A DNA stretch of 64,000 bases. Origin: JAIQGF01 sp051006995 (GTDB lineage: Bacteria; Acidobacteriota; Terriglobia; Terriglobales; Acidobacteriaceae). A program made the translations under genes and the position numbers. The notes below the pieces were generated by a model. The model made no database searches and was not told the DNA's origin. It was given only the letters and a program-made list of their open reading frames with translations. The stretch spans positions 124,001 to 188,000 of the forward strand of contig JBPCSQ010000016.1 in NCBI GenBank assembly GCA_051006995.1, read 5' to 3'. Numbering within the stretch: position 1 is the stretch's first letter; each line of letters opens with the position of its first letter. Positions 1-8,200 of the stretch are shown in pieces.

Positions 1-1201
1 ACGGTTCCTGTGTGCCGGGTAGTGGTTGCTGCACGAGCACGCCACCAGGAACCTCGAGACTTCCCAGCAGCGCATTGAGCGAGTGGACGGCCATTGCCGC
101 GTAGGTATTTCCGGGCAGACTGCTGGTCTGATGATCGCCGATGGCAACGACGGGCCGGTTCTCTGCGGCTTCGCGAGCCAGCCTCAAGATGGTGTCTGCG
201 GGGACGCCGGTGATGCCGGCGGCGTCGTTCAACGTGTACTCCGATTTCACCAGCGACTTGAATCCGATGTGCGCACTCCCTTCCACATCGCGCCAATCCT
301 CGAAGCCGAACGTGTGCTCGCGAACGAAGTTGGCGTCGTAAAGTCCCTCGGAGATCAGCACGTTGGCAATGCCGAGCGCGAGCGTCGCTTCGGTCCCGGG
401 GCGAATGGAAACCCACTCATCCGCGCGCGCAGCCGTCATCGAAAGGCGCGGCTCAATCTGTACGAACTTGGTCCGCTTGCCGGAGGCATCGCGCCATCGC
501 GAGAACGCGCGCATGTTCGCAACCGGCGCACCCCAGCCTTCCAACAGATTCGCGCCGAAACTCAGTACATAGCGTGAGTTGGCAAGATCGTAGGCGACGG
601 GCTCGGTGAGGCCCTGCTGCGCCTGCACCGCGGCCTGAAGAGACGCCAACCCGCTCGGCATCCGCAGGTAATTGGGCGAGCCGTAAGCCGTCATGAATCG
701 CGATAGCAGGCGCGGTGCCATGCCAGTCCGCTGGCGATCCACAAGGATCAGTGACCGGCTCTCGCCGGCATCGCGCAGCTTGCGCATGCGCTCGACGATG
801 ATGCCGAGAGCTTCCTCGGTTGAAACTTCCTTCCATCGCGGATTGTCACGCGTGCCGGTGTTTCGCAGCGGTTTCCGCAACCGGTCAGGGTGATAAAGTT
901 CCTGCAGTCCTGCCAGTCCTTTGGGACAAAGACCACCGCGGCTGACCGGGTGAAGCGGATTGCCCTGAATCTTCACCGCGCGCGCGCCGATCCGTCGAAT
1001 GCGCAAACCGCAGCCGCCCGGACACATATTGCACACGCCCGTCGCCCACGATTCCGGACCCGAAGGGACTCGCACCTGTTCGCTGTCAATGGCGGCGTTG
1101 ATCGTACTGAGTCCTTCGAGGCTTACGCCTGACGCGGCCGCGCCTGCGGCGCCGCCGGCAGCGAACCGCAAAAAACTGCGGCGATCAAACCTGAAACTCA
1201 T
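1..1201 (-). CDS. molybdopterin oxidoreductase, Tat-exported (N-terminal part; runs off the window)
   Basis: A subunit of the complex iron-sulfur molybdoenzyme superfamily, probably an electron-transfer protein on the outer face of the inner membrane. About 400 residues are visible and the frame is open to base 1, so the C-terminus lies outside. FDRRSFLRF at residues 5-13 is a twin-arginine motif followed by an Ala/Gly-rich stretch. C57, C60 and C64 (CNMCPGGC) plus C92 (GLCPKG) form a 4Fe-4S motif. The ATG overlaps the stop of the upstream tetrahaem cytochrome by four bases (ATGA), so the two are translationally coupled. Association with a pentahaem cytochrome recalls alternative complex III (ActA/ActB) or the Qrc complex. 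Which of these it is, or whether it holds an active molybdenum site, cannot be decided without the missing C-terminal half and the genes beyond it. Confidence 0.85.
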   Translation of the reverse strand, partial: MSFRFDRRSFLRFAAGGAAGAAASGVSLEGLSTINAAIDSEQVRVPSGPESWATGVCNMCPGGCGLRIRRIGARAVKIQGNPLHPVSRGGLCPKGLAGLQELYHPDRLRKPLRNTGTRDNPRWKEVSTEEALGIIVERMRKLRDAGESRSLILVDRQRTGMAPRLLSRFMTAYGSPNYLRMPSGLASLQAAVQAQQGLTEPVAYDLANSRYVLSFGANLLEGWGAPVANMRAFSRWRDASGKRTKFVQIEPRLSMTAARADEWVSIRPGTEATLALGIANVLISEGLYDANFVREHTFGFEDWRDVEGSAHIGFKSLVKSEYTLNDAAGITGVPADTILRLAREAAENRPVVAIGDHQTSSLPGNTYAAMAVHSLNALLGSLEVPGGVLVQQPLPGTQEP

Positions 1202-2418
1202 TGTCGTGCCCCCGAGGTTCGCCGTTCGAGCGGTTTGGATCCGAGGAACTCGATGATGTCCACCATCTCGCCGGGCTGGAAACGGGGCCAGGCGACCTGC
1301 CGTTGTTGCATGCTCTGGAACATCAGTGGGCCGTGATTCCACAGCACAGTGGCGAGGTGGATGGGCGAGAAAGACGCGCCTCCCAGGTCGGGTCCCGCGC
1401 CGCCCTTTGCGTGGCAACCGGCGCATCCTTTTGCCTGGAACAGGCGAGCCCCGCGTTCCGCGTTACCGGCCTGATCGAAGTACCGCTCCGCAAACAGATA
1501 TGCGATCAGGTCGGCCATTTCTTTGTTGGTGAACTGCGGTCGTGCGATGTTCTGCGCCTGCATGCTTGCTCGCATGGCGGGCGCATGGTTCCACATGTCA
1601 GCGGCAAATTGTCCAAGCGTGCGCGGCAGGGCGCGCGAGCGAAGATCCGGAGCCGTGCGGCCGCCGCCGATGGCATGACAGGTGGCGCAGCCTTTTTCGT
1701 GAAACATCTTCCGGCCCGCTTCCGGATCTGCAGGATGCAAGTAAGTCGGCTTGCCCCCGTCGGGAGCGGATTTTCGAATGTAAGCGATGATGTCGGGGAC
1801 GTCGTTACCGTCGAAGACCGGCCAGGGCACCCCGCCGGCTGCCATGACCAACTGCATGGCGGGCGCATGGTTCCACATTGCTTGAATCCAGCTCACTGGG
1901 TTGCGGTAGGCGGCCCACTTCAGCAGGTCGGGCGCGCGTCGGCCTCCTTCCGCACCAACTCCATGACACCGAAGACATTGCTTCTGTTGGAGCAGGGCGC
2001 GACCGCGCACCGCGTCTCCGGGTTCGTCCAGGGAGCGGACCGAGTAAAGGAAAGCGAACAGGTTCGCCATGTCGGCTTCCACGAATTTTGGCGGAGCGAC
2101 ACCTTCGATCCGCATCTTGTCCCACATCTCGGGCGCATGATTCCACATGGCGGCCAGCAGTTCCGCCGAGCCCAGGTGTCCCGAGGGAGCACGCGCCAGG
2201 TCAGGAGCACTGCGGCCACCTTCGCCGAGCGCGGAGTGGCACCGCGCACATCCTTTGTCGAAGAATGCGCGCATCCCGGCCTTCGGATCGCCGGGAATGA
2301 AATAGCTGCCTGCGGTTTCGGCGGGTAACGGCAGAACCACGCCGAACCACAGCGCGGCGACTGCCACCGCGGCCAGGACGAGCATGAACCACGTTCGACG
2401 ATTAACGATGGCAATCAT
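1198..2418 (-). CDS. tetrahaem c-type cytochrome, four tandem domains, membrane-anchored
   Basis: About 406 residues: a short basic N-terminus (VNRR), one hydrophobic segment that is a signal or anchor, then four repeated domains of roughly 95 residues. Haem motifs CARCH, CLRCH, CATCH and CAGCH lie near residues 57, 148, 244 and 332. Each domain also holds a conserved motif of the form WNHxPxM (MWNHAPEM, MWNHAPAM twice, LWNHGPLM), which could supply the distal Met or His ligand. It should carry electrons between the pentahaem cytochrome and the molybdoenzyme. It is a paralogue of the cytochrome at 2935-4170, with the same domain spacing. I chose ATG 2418, which overlaps the preceding gene by 17 bases; ATG 2430 in the same frame is possible and neither has a clear Shine-Dalgarno. 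Confidence 0.85.
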   Translation of the reverse strand: MIAIVNRRTWFMLVLAAVAVAALWFGVVLPLPAETAGSYFIPGDPKAGMRAFFDKGCARCHSALGEGGRSAPDLARAPSGHLGSAELLAAMWNHAPEMWDKMRIEGVAPPKFVEADMANLFAFLYSVRSLDEPGDAVRGRALLQQKQCLRCHGVGAEGGRRAPDLLKWAAYRNPVSWIQAMWNHAPAMQLVMAAGGVPWPVFDGNDVPDIIAYIRKSAPDGGKPTYLHPADPEAGRKMFHEKGCATCHAIGGGRTAPDLRSRALPRTLGQFAADMWNHAPAMRASMQAQNIARPQFTNKEMADLIAYLFAERYFDQAGNAERGARLFQAKGCAGCHAKGGAGPDLGGASFSPIHLATVLWNHGPLMFQSMQQRQVAWPRFQPGEMVDIIEFLGSKPLERRTSGARQ

Positions 2419-2938
2419 TGCAATCAGCATTCACCCGGTTTTGCCGGTGACAATTAAGACAAGTGTTCATATCGAAGACGCGAAACACGCGCTCCGGCGG
2501 ACTGGTGGCTTGTTCGATCGGGCCGTGGCATTCGGCGCAGGGCAGGTGCGCCACGGCAACGTGCCGTTGGTGCGAAAAACGGACATGCGGCGCGATCTGT
2601 GTCAGCTGCACCCACTTCAGTTCCTCGCCGGCTGCCGCGAACGAACGAATGCGTTCCTCTTCGGCGCTGGAAGTGAGCGCTACCTGATGACAACTCATGC
2701 AGGTGTCAATGGATGGAAGCGTCGCCTTCGCCTGCATTTGCACTCCCGCGTGGCAATCGGTACAGGCAATCCCATTACTCACATGTTTAGCGTGGTTGAA
2801 CGCAATGGGCTGTTGCGGCGCCGCATGCCGGTGCTGCACGCCAATGACGGTTGCGCCGCTCAGAACGAAGAACACGGCAAATCCGGCCGCCGTATGCGGC
2901 ACACGGCTCAGCAGCGACACCGTCCCGATCAGCTTCAA
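2402..2938 (-). CDS. membrane-anchored pentahaem cytochrome c (ActA / cytochrome c7-like)
   Basis: 178 residues with one N-terminal membrane segment (around residues 15-33) and five CxxCH motifs: CTDCH, CMSCH, CAECH, CLNCH and CNDCH. Extra His residues before the motifs (FNHAKH, FSHQRH) are the usual distal ligands of class III/c7-type bis-His haems. Five haems behind one helix is the make-up of ActA of alternative complex III, and the neighbouring molybdopterin protein fits that comparison. The start is the TTG at 2938: GGAGG lies seven bases upstream, and TTGA overlaps the stop of the preceding cytochrome gene. The longer open frame upstream would overlap that gene heavily and is not credible. 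Confidence 0.8.
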   Translation of the reverse strand: MKLIGTVSLLSRVPHTAAGFAVFFVLSGATVIGVQHRHAAPQQPIAFNHAKHVSNGIACTDCHAGVQMQAKATLPSIDTCMSCHQVALTSSAEEERIRSFAAAGEELKWVQLTQIAPHVRFSHQRHVAVAHLPCAECHGPIEQATSPPERVFRVFDMNTCLNCHRQNRVNADCNDCHR

Positions 2939-4170
2939 CGCCTGCCCTCCTCTTTCGGCGAATTCAGGAACGCAAAAAGGTCTCCGAGGTCGTCTTGACC
3001 CAGCCTTGGCCACTGGATTCCAAGGCTCTGCGTCCGCCGGTACATCTCCGGACCATGGCTCCAAAGGGCCGTTGCCAGCGCCACGGAATTGATTCGCTCT
3101 CCGCGAATCGAAGGTCCGAGAGACGTCCCTTCCGCATTCGCTCCATGGCAGCGACTGCAGCCGCGCGAGGCGAAAATCCCCCGGCCGGCCGGCACCGACC
3201 CGTTGGGCTCGAAGTACCGAAGGCTGTTGAAGAACGCCATCAAGTCGGCCATCTCCTGACCATCAAACGTGGGCCTCTCAATGCCGTGGCTGCTCATTTC
3301 CCGGTACATCTGCGGGGAGTGGTTCCACATTGCCCCGGCAAACTCCACCATGGTCATCGGCGTCTGCCGCCCGGCCCCAAGGTCGGGACCGGCGTGGCCG
3401 CCCTGCCCCTGGACGGCATGGCACTCGATACATGACTTGGATTGAAATAGCCTCCAGCCGCGAGCCGGATCGGCGGGAAGCAATCGAAATTCGGAACGAG
3501 GTGCAGTGGAAACATCGCGAACGTACGCCAGCAGATCGCTCATCTCGGCGTTCTGGAATCGTGGCCAAGGCAGACCCGTCTTCGGGAACTGCTTCTCCAT
3601 CGCCGGTGCGTGGTTCCATAGCGCCTGCGTCCACTGGATCGGAGTGTCGACCCCGGAGATCTTCGCCAGATCCGGCCCGACGGAGCCGCCCTCGCCGCTC
3701 AGCGCATGGCAGGAAATGCAGCCTTTGCTCTCAAACAGTGCGTGGCCCTTCGCTGTGTCGCCCGGTTCGTCCATGTACCGCGCCAAATATAAGTAGGCGA
3801 AAAGATCGCTTACCTCCGATTGGCTCAGTGGCGACGCGCGCAGATTCTCTTTCTGCATGCGCTTCCACATCTCCGGCGCGTGGTTCCACATGGTGGTGAC
3901 AAGCTGGCTCAGATTCTGCCGTGAGGTATTCCGTCCGGCTCCGAGGTCAGGCGCGATCTTTCCGCCGGAACCGTTAATCGCATGGCAATACGAGCAGCGC
4001 TTCGATTCAAACAACATCCCGCCGGATGCAGGATCGCCGGTGAGGAAACTGACGCTGCGCTGCGGCATGTGCTTCCGTTGCCACATCAGCACAGCTGCGA
4101 GGATCGCCAGAGCAATCACGGCCGCGGCGAGCCAAACAGCCGGCCGGCGTCGAAGACTCATCGTATCCAC
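2935..4170 (-). CDS. tetrahaem c-type cytochrome, four tandem domains (first gene of the respiratory cluster)
   Basis: 411 residues: an N-terminal hydrophobic anchor (around residues 12-30) and four repeated cytochrome domains with CSYCH, CISCH, CIECH and CSRCH near residues 59, 151, 247 and 338. Each domain has the WNHxPxM signature (MWNHAPEM, LWNHAPAM, MWNHSPQM, LWSHGPEM). Domain by domain it matches the second tetrahaem protein of the cluster, so the pair arose by duplication of a gene that already had four domains. I chose the GTG at 4170, which has GGAG eight bases upstream; an in-frame ATG at 4161 is the alternative. A candidate sigma-54 promoter ends just upstream, and a sigma-54 activator is encoded next door, so expression is probably switched on by that two-component system. 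Confidence 0.85.
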   Translation of the reverse strand: MDTMSLRRRPAVWLAAAVIALAILAAVLMWQRKHMPQRSVSFLTGDPASGGMLFESKRCSYCHAINGSGGKIAPDLGAGRNTSRQNLSQLVTTMWNHAPEMWKRMQKENLRASPLSQSEVSDLFAYLYLARYMDEPGDTAKGHALFESKGCISCHALSGEGGSVGPDLAKISGVDTPIQWTQALWNHAPAMEKQFPKTGLPWPRFQNAEMSDLLAYVRDVSTAPRSEFRLLPADPARGWRLFQSKSCIECHAVQGQGGHAGPDLGAGRQTPMTMVEFAGAMWNHSPQMYREMSSHGIERPTFDGQEMADLMAFFNSLRYFEPNGSVPAGRGIFASRGCSRCHGANAEGTSLGPSIRGERINSVALATALWSHGPEMYRRTQSLGIQWPRLGQDDLGDLFAFLNSPKEEGRR

Positions 4171-4194
4171 GGTGCACACTCCGCAGCACTACGG

Positions 4195-4210
4195 TGCACT
4201 TTCATGGCCA
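4195..4210 (-). promoter_or_regulatory. candidate sigma-54 (-24/-12) promoter for the cytochrome/molybdoenzyme cluster
   Basis: On the minus strand the sequence is TGGCCATGAAAGTGCA. It has the invariant GG and GC exactly ten bases apart and keeps TGGC and TGCA of the TGGCAC-N5-TTGCA consensus. The predicted start point is near 4184, 14 bases before the chosen GTG. The adjacent response regulator has an intact GAFTGA loop, the sigma-54 contact. Match to the middle of the consensus is partial. Confidence 0.6.
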
Positions 4211-4422
4211 ACGAGCCCGTCAAGGCCGTTGTGCCGCTATGCACACGCCTGGCAGAGCACTTCGTGTTCCGCGGCCGATCTGCTGTAAGTAGTCTTGCTC
4301 CCAGCGGCATGCGTTCAAACTCAACGCTGTTGCGGGAAGACGCTCCACAAAGAATTCGGTGGCCGGGAACGCTGTCTGGCGAGGAGTGGTGGTTTAGAGA
4401 TTGGGGGTTACGGGCAGGCAAG

Positions 4423-4439
4423 TGTCCGCTTCTCGGACA
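4423..4439. promoter_or_regulatory. inverted repeat, possible activator site or regulator-gene 3' hairpin
   Basis: Perfect arms TGTCCG and CGGACA separated by five bases. It lies four bases past the stop codon of the sigma-54 activator and about 240 bases upstream of the predicted sigma-54 start point. An upstream activating site is possible; as a terminator it lacks a T-tract. The rest of 4211-4422 shows nothing else I can support. Confidence 0.3.
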
Positions 4440-4442
4440 TGG

Positions 4443-5852
4443 TTATGCTTTGCCCGTTCTGAACGCGTTCTGGTCGGGCTCAGGCTCCATTTCGCGCAAC
4501 TTACGATAGAGCGTGTCGCGTGAGATTCCCAGGAGAGAGGCCGCTTTGCGACGGTTACCGTGCGTCATGCGCAGTGCCCGCTGGATCGCCATGTGCTCCA
4601 GTTGTTCCAGCACCACGGGCTGCTCGCTTTCGCCGGCCGGTGATTTCGAAATCGCCGATCGCTGTAGCCGGCTGGCTAGATCTTTGTCGGTGACACGCTG
4701 CGGATCGTCGCGGGAGACCGCCGCCACTGCCTCCAGCAGGTTTTCCAGTTCGCGGACATTTCCAGGCAAGGGATGTTCCAGCAGCAATTCCATCGCACTG
4801 CGGCTTAGAACGATGTCTCGATCGTAACGTTCGGAGAGGCGGCGCGCGAAATGTTGCGCCAGCACAAGCGTGTCTTCCGGGCGCAGGCGCAAGGGCGGTA
4901 TGTCGATCACGACCGTAGCAATACGAAAATAAAGATCTTCGCGAAGGCACGTAGAGCGAAGCTCGCTCACCGGCCGGTTGGTGGCTGCGATGATTCTCAC
5001 GTCCACCGGCACGGGTTTGGTTCCTCCCACGGGCCGCAGCTCCTTCTCCTGCAGGACGCGCAACATTTTCACTTGCGCCTCTTTGGGCATCTCGCCCACC
5101 TCGTCGAGGAAGATCGTGCCCCGATGGCCGGCAACAAACAGGCCGGGTGCATCCGTATAGGCTCCCGTGAACGCTCCACGGCGATAACCGAAGAGTTCGC
5201 TTTCCACCAGCTCGCGCGGTAACGCGCCGCAATTCACTGCCACGAAGGGCGCCGATGAGCGTTTGCTGGCGCCGTGAATGGCCCGGGCGATCATCTCCTT
5301 CCCGGTACCGGTTTCGCCCAACAACAGAACGGAAGCGCCCGTTTCGGCCGAGGTGCGCGCCAATTCCACCACGCGCTGCATGGCGGGCGAGACGTACACC
5401 AGAGATTCAAACGATGTGTGCCGTTCCTGAAAGTGCGCTTCCAATTCTTCGACCCGGCTGCGCAACTGGACCATTTCCATGATGCGCCCGACCTTTTTGT
5501 TGATCGTGTCGGGGTCGAGAGGTTTCGTGATGTAATCTTCCGCCCCGCGCTTGACTGATTCAACGGCGGTTTCGATGGTGGCGAACCCGGTCATCACAAT
5601 CACCGGCAAGTCCGGATCCCGCTGCCGCAATCGTTCCATCAGCGTGAGTCCATCCGTAACCGGCATTAGCAGGTCGACCAGCGCGAGGCAAAGATCGCGC
5701 GTGCTCTGCTGCAGTTCCAGAGCTTCAGCCGCCGACAGCGCCACCTCGACCGAGTACCCCTGCTCCTCCAGGAAGTGCCGTAGCGTATGCGCGAGACTCG
5801 CATCATCGTCCACCACGAGGATCTTGCAATTTGTGGCGCTATACTTTTTCAA
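4443..5852 (-). CDS. NtrC-family sigma-54-dependent response regulator
   Basis: 469 residues in the order receiver, AAA+ and Fis-type helix-turn-helix. The receiver has the acidic cluster DDD at 15-17, phospho-acceptor D60 (LVDLLMP), a Thr in VMTGF and a Lys in ITKPL, so it looks phosphorylatable. The AAA+ domain has Walker A GETGTGKE and the sigma-54 loop GAFTGA. The C-terminus (AASLLGISRDTLYRKLREM) is a Fis-like DNA-binding helix pair. Start is TTG at 5852, overlapping the histidine kinase stop by four bases, so kinase and regulator are made together. The likely target is the divergently spaced cytochrome operon downstream on the same strand, which has a -24/-12 element; that link is inferred from position. 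Confidence 0.92.
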   Translation of the reverse strand: MKKYSATNCKILVVDDDASLAHTLRHFLEEQGYSVEVALSAAEALELQQSTRDLCLALVDLLMPVTDGLTLMERLRQRDPDLPVIVMTGFATIETAVESVKRGAEDYITKPLDPDTINKKVGRIMEMVQLRSRVEELEAHFQERHTSFESLVYVSPAMQRVVELARTSAETGASVLLLGETGTGKEMIARAIHGASKRSSAPFVAVNCGALPRELVESELFGYRRGAFTGAYTDAPGLFVAGHRGTIFLDEVGEMPKEAQVKMLRVLQEKELRPVGGTKPVPVDVRIIAATNRPVSELRSTCLREDLYFRIATVVIDIPPLRLRPEDTLVLAQHFARRLSERYDRDIVLSRSAMELLLEHPLPGNVRELENLLEAVAAVSRDDPQRVTDKDLASRLQRSAISKSPAGESEQPVVLEQLEHMAIQRALRMTHGNRRKAASLLGISRDTLYRKLREMEPEPDQNAFRTGKA

Positions 5853-7165
5853 GCCTTCCCTCCAGCCGCCCCGGCTTCGGCATACACAGGCAAATTCACA
5901 ATCGCCGTTGTTCCTTGTTCCGGAACACTTTCAAACCGCAGCGTTCCCCCGTGCTCTCGCAGGATATTGTTGGCGATCGCCAGTCCCAAACCGGTCCCTA
6001 CGCCCGGCGCTTTGGTGGTAAAGAAGGGTTCGAAAATGCGCGGCATGACCTCCGCGCTGATGCCGCATCCGTTATCCACGACACGCACCTCGATCCGATC
6101 GGCATCGGCGTGGGAACAACTCACATGAACGGCGCCATTCGGTTGCACGGCGTCAGCGGCGTTGCTTAACAGGATGAGGAACAGCGCCTCCAACTGGTTG
6201 CGGTCCGCCAGGACGTGGGTTCCGTTTGCGGGATTGAGGTCGAGCGTGAGCTGCACACGTTTGGTCAAAAGCTGCGGCGACAGAAAGCTGGCGACGGCAG
6301 CCAGGGTGGCACTGACGGTTTCCGGTTGCTTCTCCCATCGGGTACTGCGGCTGAAGCGCAGTAACTGCTGCACAAAGTGCTGGCAGAAGCCCACGCTACT
6401 GTCGAGCCGTTGCAGGTCGGCGCGTAAATCTCCCTCGAATTTTCCTTCCTTCATCATCCGCAAGCGCAACAGCATCGATGCCAGCGGCGTGTTGAGGTGG
6501 TGCGCCGTGCCGGCGGCCATCTGGCCCATCGTGGTCAGCTTCTCCACTTGCAGCAAGGTCTCACGAAGACGCACGCGTTCCCCGATATCGTCGGTGATCT
6601 CGAGAAAATAGTTATCTTGGGACCGATCGCGAAACGGCAACAAGCTGACCTGTACCTCCAGCAGGTTGCGGGTTTTCGTCTGCCGCTGCGTTTCCGCATG
6701 CAGGACGGCGGTCCCGCTCTCCACCTTGGACATAAATGCACGCAGCTCGGATTGGCGGTCGTCGGGAATCGTCGGAAGGACTTCTCCAAGCAATTCTTTT
6801 TTCGAATAGCCGTAAAGCCGTTCCGCAGCCGCGTTGCATTCGGAAATTCGCAAGGAGCTGTCCAGCAGGAGGATGGCGCTTGGCGAACAATCCAGGATTG
6901 CGCGGTAGCGCTCGCTCGAACGCCTCAATTCCGCTTCTTTCTCTTTGCGTTCCCGGAGGACAAACCAGGCGGCCCAAAACGCCAGGATCATCGATACGGC
7001 GATCCCGCGGCTGATGTACAGGTAGTGAAGGGTGAGGTAATCCAGGTTGCGGAAGAAGTGATTCTCGAACAACTCCCACAACGCGAGCACCAGGGCAACG
7101 ACGGTGATGCTCGAGAGCGTCAGCGTCACCCAAAACCAATTCCGCTGCCGGGCACGACCGCCCAT
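5849..7165 (-). CDS. membrane PAS-domain sensor histidine kinase
   Basis: 438 residues: two transmembrane segments (about 11-30 and 52-70) with only a short loop between them, a PAS domain (about 84-195), HisKA and HATPase_c. The H-box reads GTAHHLNTPL with H222 as the likely phospho-acceptor; the usual acidic residue after it is replaced by His. The ATP lid is intact (LSNAADAV, DNGCGI, GTGLGLAI). ATG 7165 has GGAG eight bases upstream and is preferred over the TTG at 7186. With almost no periplasmic domain, the signal is probably sensed in the membrane or by the cytoplasmic PAS domain, for example quinone or redox state. It is paired with the sigma-54 activator through a four-base overlap. 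Confidence 0.9.
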   Translation of the reverse strand: MGGRARQRNWFWVTLTLSSITVVALVLALWELFENHFFRNLDYLTLHYLYISRGIAVSMILAFWAAWFVLRERKEKEAELRRSSERYRAILDCSPSAILLLDSSLRISECNAAAERLYGYSKKELLGEVLPTIPDDRQSELRAFMSKVESGTAVLHAETQRQTKTRNLLEVQVSLLPFRDRSQDNYFLEITDDIGERVRLRETLLQVEKLTTMGQMAAGTAHHLNTPLASMLLRLRMMKEGKFEGDLRADLQRLDSSVGFCQHFVQQLLRFSRSTRWEKQPETVSATLAAVASFLSPQLLTKRVQLTLDLNPANGTHVLADRNQLEALFLILLSNAADAVQPNGAVHVSCSHADADRIEVRVVDNGCGISAEVMPRIFEPFFTTKAPGVGTGLGLAIANNILREHGGTLRFESVPEQGTTAIVNLPVYAEAGAAGGKA

Positions 7166-7365
7166 CGGGCTCACTCCATACGCCAAAAGGGGGCGTGCGA
7201 CATGGAACCGCGGTTATGTCTCACGGGTCAGTGATAAACGTCACAAACAGGTGTGAGGTCGCGCCGTCGGGCCGCTGCCACGTTGGTCCGATTACCAGAC
7301 CCGGCGTCGGAAGTAACAGGAATTTAGGTAGGTGTCTATGGAAATGCTAGAAAATCAGGAGGTGC

Positions 7366-7455
7366 TGGCGGAGAGAGAGGGATTCGAACCCTCGATACGG
7401 TTTCCCGTATACACGCTTTCCAAGCGTGCGCCTTCAGCCACTCGGCCATCTCTCC
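7366..7455 (-). tRNA. tRNA-Ser (anticodon GGA)
   Basis: Minus-strand cloverleaf with acceptor GGAGAGA pairing TCTCTCC, anticodon stem-loop around GGA, a long variable arm of the class II type, the T-loop GGTTCGAATCC and an encoded CCA end. It reads UCC and UCU. The flanks 7166-7365 and 7456-7611 hold no gene I can support; 7565-7592 is a possible terminator of the next gene. Confidence 0.97.
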
Positions 7456-7564
7456 GGAAACATTCGGAAGGCAGGATCTGCTTTATTCTAACGTAACCGG
7501 CACATCAGCGCTGGATTCCGGATTCGCGTCCCTGCCGAACTTCGGAATTGAAAAGCAGCCGCGC

Positions 7565-7592
7565 CTGCGGAAGCAATTCTGCAATTCCGCAG
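7565..7592 (-). terminator. possible terminator after bacterioferritin
   Basis: Eight-base perfect stem (CTGCGGAA / TTCCGCAG, loop 12) 20 bases past the bacterioferritin stop; the minus strand then runs through GGCGCGGCTGCTTTTC. The T-tract is short and not immediate, so this is weak. Confidence 0.3.
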
Positions 7593-7611
7593 TCCGGCAC
7601 CTCCGCGCTTT

Positions 7612-8094
7612 TCAGTCCCCTTTCTTCTCCCCCAATTGCTGCGAAAGGTAATTCTGGATGCCCATCTCCTTGATGACGTGCAACTGTCCCTCGAGCCAGT
7701 CAATGTGGTGCTCTTCGTCGAGGAGAATCTGCTTGAGCAACTCGCGCGAGCCGTTATCGCCGGCGGCCTCGCAGACTGGGATGCCGGTGTTCAGCCGCTT
7801 GACCGCGTCGTACTCCAGTTGCAGATCGTTCTTGAACTGCTGCTCGACGGTGTTGCCGATGTTGATCTTGAAGTAGTCGCTCATGTTGGGCGTGCCGTCC
7901 AGGTAGAGGATGCGCTCGATGAGCTTCTCGGCGTGTGTCATTTCCTCGATGGATTCCTTGCGCGTGGTCCCCGCCAATTTGTAGTAAGTCCAGTTTTCGC
8001 ACATCTCGGCATGAAGGAAATATTGGTTGATGGCCGTCAATTCGGCCTTGAGCACTTCTTGCAGGATGCTGATAACCTTCGCATCGCCTTTCAC
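7612..8094 (-). CDS. bfr: bacterioferritin (iron-storage haemoferritin)
   Basis: 160 residues, the usual length. It oxidises Fe(II) at a di-iron ferroxidase centre and stores it as mineral inside a 24-subunit shell. All centre ligands are present: E18 (LKAEL), E51 and H54 (EEMTHAEK), E94 (LEYDAV), and E127/H130 in the DEEHHIDWLE helix. M52, the ligand of the inter-subunit haem, is also there, so this is a bacterioferritin and not a plain ferritin. The start is GTG with GAGG five bases upstream. It stands alone between tRNA-Ser and a signalling pair on the same strand. Confidence 0.95.
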   Translation of the reverse strand: MKGDAKVISILQEVLKAELTAINQYFLHAEMCENWTYYKLAGTTRKESIEEMTHAEKLIERILYLDGTPNMSDYFKINIGNTVEQQFKNDLQLEYDAVKRLNTGIPVCEAAGDNGSRELLKQILLDEEHHIDWLEGQLHVIKEMGIQNYLSQQLGEKKGD

Positions 8095-8200
8095 GGTCGC
8101 CTCTCTCTCGAGTCGTTGCGGTGAAGTGAAAATTCTGAGTGGGTGCGGAGCGAACAGCGGATTCTAGCAGAAGGGCGGACGCGTTGACTGTGGCCGGAGT

